Shown: piece by piece, positions 55,901-64,000 of the stretch | Layout of the letters: every line of letters starts with the position of its first letter | How positions within the stretch are numbered: position 1 is the stretch's first letter | Origin: Undaria pinnatifida | Taxonomy: Eukaryota > Sar > Phaeophyceae > Laminariales > Alariaceae | Assembly: GCA_012845835.1 (NCBI GenBank) | Contig: JABAKD010000001.1 | Coordinates: 3,165,540-3,229,539 of the forward strand | Direction of reading: 5' to 3' | DNA: 64,000 nucleotides | Position numbers and translations under genes: made by a program | The notes under the pieces: generated by a model | Told to the model about the DNA's origin: nothing | Databases searched by the model: none | The model's input: only the letters and a program-made list of their open reading frames with translations

Positions 55901-58900
55901 CCTGGAATGGGCATACCAAGGTGTTCCTGCTGATGTTCCCGGCCTGATTGAGGCGGAAGCGTTTGACGAGGGTGGGGAAGGTTCGGGGTACTCGGACACA
56001 ACTGCCGGCAACAGTGGAGGGGTAAGTGGAAATGATTAGTGGGCGAGATTAGACGAAGATGCGGGCAATAGGAATCGTGTGGCGTGAGTCTTTTGGCACG
56101 GTACCGCCGTGATATTGTCATGTGCTACCTTTGAATCTGGGGTATTTTGTTCCGATTGCGTGAATATGACGAGTGATGGTTTCAGCTCCACCAATAACCC
56201 ACGCGTGCACACATGAAGACGGTTGCAGCGTGGTTGGTTGACGACACAAACAGGTGAATCATGACATGTTCGTTGTTGTTTCAAATCGGTCTAGGTCTGG
56301 CAAGTTGTCCCAACCACCGTCTAGCGTTGCAGCCTTGCTGGCTTCTCGATTGGAGATGTGTCGTTTGGAGAGATGATCAGCTAGAGCAAACATGACGTCA
56401 CCGCACTTGGTAACACCGTAAATCACCCCAACATATTGTGCATGCGTCTACGTTTTGTTGCCAGAAATTCAGAGCGGACGTGGACGTCGACATTGAAAGC
56501 TCGGGTGCGGACTATTACATCACCTACATTGCAGCGGGCGAATACCTGCGGTACACGGTGTACGTCACTGAAGACGGTACGAGGCGCAACATATACCATA
56601 TATTATGCCCCTCCCGTCCCCCCCCCCCCCCCCCCCCCCCCTCTCCCCCTCTTTTTAATCAAAATCAGGCCCCCACGTCCTTGAAAAACTCCGCCCTCCC
56701 CTCACCGGATATCCAACTTACAGAATTCACTTGATAAACTGATGCAGTCCCTTCCACAGCTGTCAGATTTTGTCCCCCTCAAAAACGTGTTTTATAGTTT
56801 CCGCGCACAGACTGCCTAACATCACCCTGTTGACCCCGATAGCTACACTGTAGTTGCAAGGGGTGTCGCCGACCTATATACTGAATGAGGACACACAACC
56901 CGTAATACGCGCGATCGAATTATCACACACAGCTTGCAAAGATGAGTTTCGCCAAAATATTCGATCTCACAGCTGGAGTGTATTTAAATTTTTGTATCAT
57001 TATATCCGGTTGAATTCATCACCCGTAGATACACTATTTCCCTACAGTATCCCTCTGGTGGAAACTGTCACGTTCAATCAAATGTCGCCACCACGTAGAA
57101 TACTGGAACATATGGCATACACCTTCGATAACCATTCACTATACAGACACAGACGCGCATAGTAGTTCGTGCTGCGCGGTCCAGTACAAACTGCGAGCTC
57201 TTCGCAAAGGCTAGCCGGCACGTCAAGAAGGACAACCGACCTCAATGCACACATTTTTCGTTTCGTCAAGCAGGCAAAGAGACCGACGATAATAGTCCCA
57301 ATACCAGGCCAGCAAGCAGAAGCCACACTATAGCCTCAAGACACACGTAAATCAGACATTCTCACAACAACTGCTACCATAGGGAAGCCCGAACACGTCC
57401 TAGAGTTCATCAGCGAGGGTAATGATACTCGTTCCTCGAAGCGACTGTCCGATGTGCTCTCGTGCCGGGCAGTCATCCCTTCGAAATCAGTAAACATCAG
57501 TTTTGGTGGGCTTATGAAAAGGTTTCGGGGAAAACGGGTACACACTTCCTGAGCAAAAAAAACGAATACTTCTGAAGTAGACTATGTATCTATCCTGTTT
57601 GCTGATTTTGGAAAACGTCCACATATCCCTTTTTTGTGACCAATAGTAATTTTTTTTTTTTTTTTTTTTTTTATCCTCCGGCGGATGGGGAAAAATAAAG
57701 CTTTAGCTCACCACACTTCCGCGTATTTTCATACGCGTCGTGTGTAATCGATTTAACTCAGTTGCTTTCGCAGCCCAACGCTAGCTGGCGCACCCTTCGA
57801 GTCCCATTGTAGGTATAGCGTAAGCTATCCCTATCATTGGTCCTCGTTACAACCCCGGCAGCGCAAGCTGATATAGTAAATGTTCATGTGGACAACGCTC
57901 TGTGATAATCGCGAGCCTTACGTTGAAAGTTCTATGGTCTATGTAGGAAATGTTGCGTTGGTTTTCATTAGACGAATGCCACAGTATCGAGATGTGAGTA
58001 TACCCAAACGTGAGTAGAGACACGAGCTACGATAGAGACTGCACGTTTTTGGCGTTTTATTTTCATGAATGACGGGAATCCTCAACCCGACGTCGTCGGG
58101 ATGCCGTCCTTAGTTCAAAATGTGAGTTTGTTGTATGTCTAGGCCATCGGGTTGTTTGTCGGGCTTCAAATTTAGTTCACTCACTATCAGGTAGTTGGTG
58201 AAATGCAGAGACTTCTCCCAACGTGCGAGAGCCTCAGAAAACGCTATCAATACTGCGTCTCTATCGAATCATCACGTGTCAGCAATCTCGGTTCTTCATG
58301 TCAAAAAATATGCCTCATGCGCTTCACAAATAGCTTATATCCGCAAACAACAACGCAATTTAACTCTGTTTGGTGACGAGCTACCAGCAACGAAACGTAG
58401 TACGTGGCACTCTGTCATCACAATGCCGAGAACGCAGTTTATATAGTGTAATATACGAACTTCGTGTTTTCAAAAATATGGTCAATCGTGAACATTAATA
58501 TGGAGCTCGCGTTGTTGCGCTATCGGAGCTATACAAATTTTGTGTGTTTTGCGTAACTCCGTTAGGTGTGACAGCTTCGTGGTCAGCTCTGCTACGGGAG
58601 GAGTCGTGTTCTCAGTGTGAATGCAGTCTCATTGTTAACGTATCAACGTGTACCTGTCGCTGTGGCAGTTGACGAGTTCGATTTCATCTTCCGGGTATCG
58701 TCGAATAACGGGAGAGGCTCCTTCCGCGTCGTCGCCGGCGGCAAGGGGTGCGACAACTACAAAACGGCGCTCAGCGGGCTCGTGACAGTGCCTAGTACGA
58801 GAGGATGGTACAACTTTGAAGATGTCGCCGTGTGAGTTATGGACGCACATTTTAAGTGAACGCCCACGTTAGAGCGATTGGGATCGTCTGATCAGGCCGT

Positions 58901-61900
58901 GCCTGCTGATATTTCGCAATTGAAGAACGTGTATTAACTAAACTGCTTTGGACCATGTACTATTTCGAGGTACACTTGGGCCGTCCGTTCTCTCTAGCTC
59001 GTGTGCTCCATACCAGGTATGCTGCCAAACCAGCTTTGTGACGCAGAGCGTTTGATAGCGGTTTGGAACGAAGGCTTTCCGCCAATTTTGGTTTTTGATA
59101 CCAGAAGTAGCACCAATTAAACCCTCCGCGGGGAAGTGGCTGTTGATCGGTTACGTCGTGTATGTGTCCTTGCAACGAGCATTTGAAGCGCACCTCGCCA
59201 ACAGCGCGCCGAGGACGACCAAACGAACATCAAACGATGTGCCCCTGCTTGATGGACGTGCTTTGGCACAACGGATGGATGCGTATGTACACAACTTGAA
59301 GCAAAACGAAAAGCTGACAAGGAAATTTCCCCGACTCTGCCCTCTAAAACAATTTAACAGGCATGGCGGAGGGAGTGGTGGCCTCGATGCTGGTTTGAAC
59401 TTGATATGGTTATGCATCGTTTCCCCCGGTTTCAACATCGACTCATTCACCATGGAACCATGGACCCCAGTCCCTCCGACCCCGTCCCCGACTAATGCAC
59501 CAACAGTAGCGCCGGTCCACAACGTTACACCAGCGCCCACCGAAGCTCCTACGGCAGGGCAGACACCAGTTCCTACACAAGCACCGACCTACGACGTTAC
59601 ACCAGCGCCCACCGAAGCTCCTACAGCAGCACATACACCAGCTCCTACAGAAGCGCCGGCTCGAGACCTTACCCCGACGCCTACCACAGCGCCGACCCCA
59701 GCGCCTACTACAGCTCCTACAGTAGCACCGATCCAAAACCCTACGCCAACGCCCACTAAAGCTCCAACCCCAGCGCCTACTACTGCTCCTGCAACTGCGC
59801 CTACCCCAAGTCCAATACTACCGGGGCCAAGCGAAGCCTATGGAGGCGTCCCAGCCTCCATTCCTGGTATTATTGAGGCAGAGAACTTCGACTACGGCGG
59901 TGAAGGAGTGGGGTACTCTGATACAACTGTGGTCAACACGGGTGGGGTGAGCTACGCCTTTCTTTTTGACGAAGCGTCGACAGGTTAATACTCTTTGTTA
60001 ACGGTATCTCTGGAGCGGTAGAGTCGGTGAACAAGCACCTCCAAGAAGTATACTGATTTCCCCAGTAGCACAAATGTGTATCAACGTTTTGGTAAAAATG
60101 TCAGTAGAGATCGATAGGTTTCAAGGTACTTACGAAATCTAACTTTAGCATACACGCCGCCGCCATGCCTAGAGTGGATTTCCATGGTGGGTTCAGGTGA
60201 CGTCCACGCTCCCAACCACGGTGCAGGTGTCAAGAAGTCTGATACAGTTCGGTTTGTGTGTCTGCAGCGGATTGAATAACGTTCAGTGGACCAAACTTAT
60301 CTTTCCTGTGGGTTAAAAAGCAAGAGCTAATATGCCCCACCCTTGAAGCAACTGAGCATATAAATTGGTTGCGCGTACGTTCGGCCACGGACGAAGAGTG
60401 CCCCAGGCTATCGCTCACCTTGCTTCCAAAGAGACGATTTGCCGCTCTCGATTAAGTAGAGAATGCCCGTCCTGCACGACAAGGCACGATCCGACCTCTG
60501 CGTCGCGCGTCCTGGGTAGGGGGCTTGCCAAACCGTCGCCATTTGTCGCCTCTTGCTGCCTCGGAGGTCAAGCTACTGGCTGATACTCTAGGTGGGGTAC
60601 GTTGGGCCATATTCCTGATTGGTGGTACGAAAGATATCCCATAAAAACCACTAACAGTCCTAACAGATTTTGGCTACCACCGTTACTTTAAGGATACGAA
60701 CCGCTTTGGATATTGAACAAGGAGTGCTACGCGTTCCATGCCTTTCCGAGCAGAGTATTTTCTACAACTAGGGCTGTGTATTGGTAGCGTTTAACGATAC
60801 TACGTATACCTTAGATCGGCGCAGCCGTTTTACCGATATGTTTTCGATATATTGATGAAGTAATTTCGGAGGCATCAAGCAAAGGGGAGCTGACGCGCGA
60901 AGGCGACAAAGCATTTCGCCATGCAAGCCGCAACGCCCCCCCCAGCAGCTGCCGAGGGGAGCCCTCTACAGGCGCCGCCGGCGGGAGAAAAACTGAGAAC
61001 GTCCTCTTCAATTCCCATCAAAATTGGCCCTTCGTGCACCATCAGTATCGTTTTTGTTCAGCCAACAAAACTGAGCGAAAGCTTCCAAAAAACACGTTTT
61101 CTTATTGTATACTTGGCATTTTCATGGAGAAACCTAATTGGAAACGATAACTGGCCAGCACAGATACTATAACGTGTGACCTGCTGTTGAATGTTCTGAA
61201 AACGACGTAGATGACGATAAAAAGAACATCATAGCCGCATAGCTTGCAAGTGGCAACCAACTTGCAAGTACTTGAATAGCATTCTACTACTAAATTTACA
61301 GCCCAACAGAGTGAACCGATTTCAACATTGGCAACACAAGTAGCTCAAACGTCAGAGCAAAGGGGAACACGTACAAGCACCATCGTTTTGTATGCAGCAG
61401 GCGCTACGTTTGCGCGAAGGTTTGAACACTACACTGCGTTCCTTCAATATCCGTGCTGATAATCTGACGTTTTACGGGCAGACATCCTCCACTTCTCTGT
61501 CACACCCATTCGTTACGGAGGTACACGAAAAGCTTTACATTGTTCTACGTGGGCGTTGCGACAAGCTCTGCCGTAGAAAACATGCGCTCATTTAGTGATG
61601 TAGCTCTTCAACACTCAAGGCGAGGTGTACAGTCCCTACTTCCCTGCTACGTAGGCCTTCCTGCTCGTTTTACTCTAAATCCAAAACATACGCTGAAATA
61701 TCGGCAAATATCGGATCGACTTCCCGAAATGAATATATTGTAAATTTAAAATACACTCCAGCTGTGAGATCAAATATGTTGTCGAAACTCATCTTTGCAA
61801 GCTTTGTGTGATACTCCGATCGCGCGTATTACGGGTTGTGTGTCATTAAATATATAGGTTGGCGACTCCCCTTGGAACTACAGTGTAGTTATGAGGGTCG

Positions 61901-63767
61901 ACAGGTTGATGTTAGTCAGTCTGTGCGCGGAAACTATAAAACCCGTTTCTGAGGGGGACAAAATCTGACAGTTGTGCAAGGAAATGTAACAGTTTATCAA
62001 GTGAATCCTGCAAGTCGAATATCCGATGAGGGGAGGGCGGAGTTTTCAAGGACGTGGGGGGCTGATTTTGATCAAAAGGGGGTCGGGAGGGGGGGAAGGG
62101 GGGGAGGGACAGGTGGGGCAGCTATAAATTCTTCTTGTAGGGGAGGGGGGCGGAATGTTGGGGGCGGGGGGGGGGGGAGGGCTTTAGGTCGCATAGATGT
62201 AGGGGTTTGCTATACGCGTGGTGCTAGGTCTAGGCGATGGTGCGGGTGGTGGGGGAGGAAGGGGCGGGGGGGGCGGGGGGGGGCGGGGTTGCAGCAGCGA
62301 CAAGGACGGCTCTAAAAGGATAATGAGGTGACATCCAGTGCGTGGAAGTTTTCATTACTCTGGCGGATTTCGATGTTAGGTGGGGCGTTTGAGCAAGAGC
62401 GAGCGAGGAAAAAAGAAAAGGGGGTGGGGGGGGGGGGTTGAAGAAGTTTGGGTCACATATAAAATCAAAATACACTCCAGCTATGAGATCAAGGATTTGG
62501 TCGAAACTCATTTTGGCAACATTGTGTGTGATACTCCGATCGCGCGTATTAATCATGTACGTAGGGGCTTGCTATACGCGCGATGCTAGGTCTAGGCGAT
62601 CGTGCGGGGTGTGGGGAGGGAGGGGACGTTAGAGGGGGGAGGGGGGATGAATGGACGCTACGACATGGATGGCTGGAAAGATAACGACGTGATATCAATG
62701 GTTTATTAGTGTGTATTACTCTGGCCGATTTCGATTGTAAGTGGGGAGTTTGAGCGAACTGGGTGGGGAACAAAAGGGGGGGGGGCGGGGGGGGGGGGGG
62801 GGGGGCGGAGATGACTTGAAGCTACGGCATGGATGGCTAGAAGGACAATGAGATGATATAAGCTGGCTGGTAGTGATTACTACTCTGGTAGATTTTGATT
62901 TCAGGTGGGACGTTTGAACAAGAGGGATCGCGGGGGGGGGGGGGAGGGGCATTTCAAAATGTGGGCGGAAACTATAAACCCTTAAAGGGGACGAATCTGA
63001 CGGTTGTAGCGAGAAGTCACCCCTTTATATCACCCGCCTGGTAATGTTTGTTATTCTAGAAGGTTTGATGTTACGTGTGTAATGCAACCCAGTGTTTTGG
63101 TGTAGTACACAACTTGTTCAAAGCTTCATAATTTGTTATTGGTCATGGATCGAAAGATAGAATATTTCAATCGATAGGCACAATCATGTAGTTACCATTT
63201 TTTTCTGACATCGCTAATTATAACAAACAGGTGCATATTGCCAAATAAAACAGGCGAGTTGATGTGGTCATGCAATGTCACCGCCATTGAGAACGAAAGG
63301 GAGAAATGCGAGTCGTTAGTGTTTTGAAAGGAACGCCTAGTGTACACGCGGTCCATTACGTTACTTCGTTAGTCATACTTTGCTTGGCATATATAATGTC
63401 GGATACCAGTAGGTCGATAGAGATAGTGGCGCGTTTCATTCAAGTCGTGATATATGTCATTTGGTGCGCATATTATTGGCCGCATCGCCATACTGATGAA
63501 ATGTATCCACCAATGTGTGGACGAAGAAATGTTTTTTAAAGCATTACATGGTCGAGGTTCGAGCGAAAAAACAACGTGGCGGCTCGTGGTTGCTTGTTTC
63601 GCCCATGCCCACGTGCACGCCCACTCTCGGTGGTTGGTTTTGGCAATGCTTCCAGGAGTTTCGTTTGGATGAAGGCGTTGACATCACCTCCTACTACGGT
63701 GGCTACAGGGTCGTCACGACCAAGTCTGGCGAATACCTGCGGTACAGCGTGGACGTCAGGCACGACG
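43800..63767 (+). CDS. Tandem CBM6-like carbohydrate-binding protein (partial, 11 exons)
   Basis: Eleven exons join into about 728 codons with GT-AG introns. Each module reads: GGVxATIPGxxEAExFDxGGEG start strand (exon A), VDIxxxxGYIVGWMxxxEYLRY middle (exon B), FDFxFRVAS...TGCDDY...GGW (exon C), and LEAGxNLIWLCVVSxGxNVDSF closing strand (exon D, fused to the next module's A). This order matches family 6 carbohydrate-binding modules, beta-sandwich domains that bind polysaccharides and are usually extracellular. Three modules are complete and the fourth lacks its C and D parts. Linkers grow from about 10 residues to about 110 Pro/Thr-rich residues. No catalytic domain, signal peptide, start or stop lies in the window, so it may be a cell-wall or adhesion protein or the binding part of an enzyme. 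Exon boundaries are my reading from splice consensus and repeated phase, not from transcript data. Confidence 0.82.
43966..44845 (+). pseudogene. LINE ORF2 C-terminal remnant within intron 1
   Basis: Broken + frames read MDYATELKLLFRVRDLDL (about 44,370-44,425). HVCPGCTTIESMTHL (about 44,480-44,525) follows, a Cys-x2-Cys...His cluster typical of the end of non-LTR ORF2 proteins. Next come KEELDGLVEEMMRKFDVRGM, ITILGATHGKTGRGYKKQAV and GVSIRSRNGAPSRKGCVVN (about 44,755-44,812). Frameshifts and stops separate all of these. The 110-codon frame at 44,178-44,510 is one surviving piece in a mixed frame. It begins about 40 bp after the exon A1 donor, so it seems to have landed in the intron. Confidence 0.75.
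44960..45137 (-). repeat. R1 arm fragment, reversed
   Basis: CACCCTGTTGACCCTGGCAC, AATACGCGCGATCGGAGCAT, CGAAATGAGTTTCGACCAAA and CGATCTCACAACTCG. It breaks off just before the usual AGCTGGAGTGTATTTT end. Confidence 0.7.
45138..45381. other. No recognisable feature
   Basis: A/T-rich spacer between two R1 pieces. Confidence 0.4.
45382..47485. mobile_element. R1 element, longest copy with both ends
   Basis: The left end TGAAAATACACTCCAGCTGT through TTCGTCGAAACTCATC (about 55 bp) is the inverse of the right end at 47,427-47,485. The interior, read in reverse, has a full right arm to about 47,170. It then has three tandem blocks of CAGATGTATCCCCTTG / CACGCACAAATTGACCTGCC (46,800-47,110) and two CACCATCGCCTAGACCTAGC-type modules (46,640 and 46,275). 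At the far end is a unique segment (45,490-45,900) with GGTAACTACATGGTTGC and GGCGGTGACATTGCATGACC. The same far segment appears at 63,060-63,396. No transposase frame. About 2.1 kb. Confidence 0.72.
47755..47997 (-). repeat. Three tandem R1 ends, about 81 bp each
   Basis: TGCAAAGATGAGTTTCGAC, AATCTTCGATCTCACAGC, TGTATTTTCATTCTTCATAA and TATATGCCTATAGCG repeat three times with few changes. Only the outermost 50 bp of R1 plus an A/T-rich spacer is amplified. Confidence 0.88.
48000..48344. other. No recognisable feature
   Basis: Spacer between the tandem R1 ends and the next R1 element; nothing seen. Confidence 0.4.
48346..50050 (+). mobile_element. R1 element, forward copy
   Basis: Left arm 48,346-48,660. 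Then G-rich blocks with GGAAACTATTAGTCCTTCAA and GACGGGTTTGGAAACAATAC (two or three units), the GGTGCTAGGTCCAGGCGATG module (49,040), an internal second start ACACTCCAGCTATGAGATCA at 49,288, and a second GGTGCTAGGTCTAGGCGATC module. The far segment ends at ATGTAGTTACCATTTTTTTC. The right terminal repeat is missing. The 160-codon frame across its start is fortuitous. Confidence 0.75.
50051..50639. other. Intron 1 remainder, unassigned
   Basis: Open stretches near 50,140-50,537 are not recognised. A pyrimidine-poor run leads to the acceptor before exon B1. Confidence 0.4.
50640..50751 (+). CDS. CBM6 gene exon B1
   Basis: Acceptor ATTGCAG. Reads KLRHEEAVDIDVIDGGYIVG and on to SVDVTEN; donor GTATGA. 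112 nt, phase 0 to 1, as in B2-B4. Confidence 0.85.
51647..51809 (+). CDS. CBM6 gene exon C1
   Basis: Acceptor TGGCAG. Reads VDAFDFTFRVASASG, GTGCDDYSTTLSGLVSVP, TGGWTTYVDVAV; donor GTGAGT. 163 nt, phase 1 to 2. Confidence 0.88.
52429..52660 (+). CDS. CBM6 gene exon D1-A2 with short linker
   Basis: Acceptor ATCACAG. Closing strand GVNLIWLCVVSAGLNVDSFT, linker TPTATPTEGP, then GGVAATVPGLIEAEEFDYGG to TSADNEGG; donor GTAAGT. 232 nt, phase 2 to 0. It joins two modules in one exon. Confidence 0.88.
53416..53527 (+). CDS. CBM6 gene exon B2
   Basis: Acceptor GACGACAG. Reads AFRPAEAVDIEP, TGYIVGWMGKDEYMRYTVDV, TED; donor GTATGA. The alternative acceptor TTTAG eight bases on would break the frame. 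112 nt. Confidence 0.86.
54670..54832 (+). CDS. CBM6 gene exon C2
   Basis: Acceptor TGGCAG. Reads AEFDFSFRASSNSGSGKLRI, TGCDDYTTDLSGVVSVPD, GGWYDYEDVVV; donor GTGAGT. 163 nt. Confidence 0.88.
55715..56021 (+). CDS. CBM6 gene exon D2-A3, repeated linker
   Basis: Acceptor TCCCAG. LEAGSTFIRLCVVSAGVNVD, then a linker in which DPTPSPITV is repeated, then GVPADVPGLIEAEAFDEGG to NSGG; donor GTAAGT. 307 nt, phase 2 to 0. The linker repeat is a 24-bp tandem in the DNA near 55,830-55,880. Confidence 0.86.
56465..56576 (+). CDS. CBM6 gene exon B3
   Basis: Acceptor TTGCCAG. Reads KFRADVDVDIESSGADYYIT, AAGEYLRYTVYVTED; donor GTACGA. 112 nt. GYxVGW is replaced by YYITY here, so this module may differ in ligand binding. 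Confidence 0.84.
56590..56995 (-). repeat. R1 arm inserted in intron B3-C3
   Basis: Starts with a C-run about 30 bp after the exon B3 donor. It continues through CCACGTCCTTGAAAAACTCC, CACCGGATATCCAACTTACA and CACCCTGTTGACCCCGATAG, and ends CTCACAGCTGGAGTGTATTT. Only one arm is present. Confidence 0.82.
57000..57640. other. Intron B3-C3, unassigned
   Basis: Short frames on both strands (57,078-57,326 and 57,336-57,545, minus) not recognised. Confidence 0.4.
57645..57880 (-). mobile_element. Truncated R4 retroposon copy
   Basis: Reversed: a T run (57,647-57,672), then ATCCTCCGGCGGATGGGGAA, AATAAAGCTTTAGCTCACCA, CACTTCCGCGTATTTTCATA and further diverged homology to the 3' end of the 30,208-31,068 frame (GGCAGCGCAAGCTG near 57,855). 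A 5'-truncated insertion typical of target-primed retroposition. Confidence 0.6.
57881..58668. other. Intron remainder before exon C3
   Basis: Frame at 58,195-58,446 not recognised. Nothing else seen. Confidence 0.4.
58669..58831 (+). CDS. CBM6 gene exon C3
   Basis: Acceptor TGGCAG. Reads DEFDFIFRVSSNNGRGSFRV, KGCDNYKTALSGLVTVPS, RGWYNFEDVAV; donor GTGAGT. 163 nt. Confidence 0.88.
59361..59946 (+). CDS. CBM6 gene exon D3-A4 with long Pro/Thr linker
   Basis: Acceptor TTTAACAG. Closing strand LDAGLNLIWLCIVSPGFNID, then about 110 residues of TPAPTEAPT-type repeats (59,460-59,835), then GGVPASIPGIIEAENFDYGG to VVNTGG; donor GTGAGC. 586 nt, phase 2 to 0. Such linkers are usually extended and O-glycosylated in secreted proteins; that is family knowledge, not seen here. 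Confidence 0.88.
59470..59830 (+). repeat. In-frame tandem repeat coding the Pro/Thr linker
   Basis: ACGTTACACCAGCGCCCACC and CGAAGCTCCTACGGCAG-like units of about 72 bp repeat twice and continue as shorter CCAGCGCCTACTACAGC units. All stay in frame. Confidence 0.85.
59947..61740. other. Intron A4-B4, 5' part
   Basis: No recognisable gene. Short + frames at 60,921-61,172 and 61,392-61,595 have no known motif. Confidence 0.45.
61741..63396 (+). mobile_element. R1 element in the last intron, forward copy
   Basis: Left arm 61,741-62,060, G-rich interior, module GGTGCTAGGTCTAGGCGATG (62,219), internal restart ACACTCCAGCTATGAGATCA (62,471), a second module (62,583), a far segment with ATGTAGTTACCATTTTTTTC (63,187), and the shared end GCAATGTCACCGCCATT to TTAGTCATACTTTGCTTGGC. 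The right terminal repeat is absent. Same order as 48,346-50,050 and the reversed 45,382-47,485. Confidence 0.78.
63656..63767 (+). CDS. CBM6 gene exon B4
   Basis: Acceptor CTTCCAG. Reads EFRLDEGVDITSYYGGYRVV, SGEYLRYSVDVRHD; donor GTACGA. 112 nt. The matching C and D exons would lie beyond the window. Confidence 0.85.
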
Positions 63768-64000
63768 GTACGACCCTCCATGCCAGGCAAAGAGTACTTC
63801 GTGTTTATCTCGCCGTGCATAGATTGTACGTTCCACACGTGCCTCGACGAACAACCGTATACGTCGATATTTATTGCGTTAAGACGAAGACACTATGATG
63901 CACACCAGGTTTTAGTTGCCACATCTCGATAGATTGCATACCCCCATCGCTTCTTGTCAAACGGTACACGGTATGTCTTCCAGTGCGTTAAACAGGGAGA
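63768..64000. other. Start of the following intron
   Basis: No exon C-like sequence before the window ends. Confidence 0.5.

Noticed and set aside
59095-59988. One long exon from the ATG at 59,095
   Set aside because: The phase pattern of all other modules places a splice acceptor at 59,360; the upstream part has no CBM6-like residues.

Overview
The window reads as nuclear DNA of a eukaryote rich in mobile elements. It has GT-AG introns, poly-A-tailed retroposons, tRNA-derived SINEs, non-LTR and LTR-type retroelement debris and TTAGGG-like repeats, and nothing prokaryotic. The one recognisable host gene encodes a tandem CBM6-like carbohydrate-binding protein with Pro/Thr linkers of the TPAPTEAPT kind. 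That style, plus the long introns, suggests a stramenopile, with a brown alga as best guess. This is inference from family knowledge; no marker gene settles it.

Layout. 1-2,340: small repeats, namely a SINE with a target duplication, a 308-bp inverted-repeat element carrying telomere-like DNA, and another SINE. 4,090-5,340: a decayed reverse transcriptase/RNase H of DIRS-like type. 6,012-20,616: one 14.6-kb element bounded by two 402-bp identical direct repeats (TGT...ACA, 4-bp target duplication) with no recognisable gag or pol, best read as a large non-autonomous LTR retrotransposon (LARD). 23,140-24,385: two opposed blocks of CCACGG/CCGTGG hexamers at roughly 10-12 bp spacing. 25,100-29,050: SINEs and smaller repeats. 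29,333-31,176: a poly-A-tailed unit with three open frames I do not recognise and a broken relative at 57.6-57.9 kb. 32.8-50 kb: several copies of a long-terminal-inverted-repeat family (R1), its divergent relative (R2), a (GTT)n-headed repeat (R3), two LINE remnants, a minisatellite and tRNA-like fragments.

43,800-63,767 (+) holds eleven exons of the CBM6-like gene. They form three complete modules and the start of a fourth. Exon lengths and phases repeat exactly (112 nt, 163 nt, and a variable linker exon), so each module is a phase-2 symmetric cassette. Both ends of the gene lie outside what I can see. Its introns carry R1 copies, a LINE tail and other repeats.

Most of the DNA is therefore mobile elements and their wreckage. 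The items most likely to be undescribed are the LARD, the R1 family with G-rich interior, the unknown-protein element near 30 kb, and the telomere-repeat-carrying inverted-repeat element.
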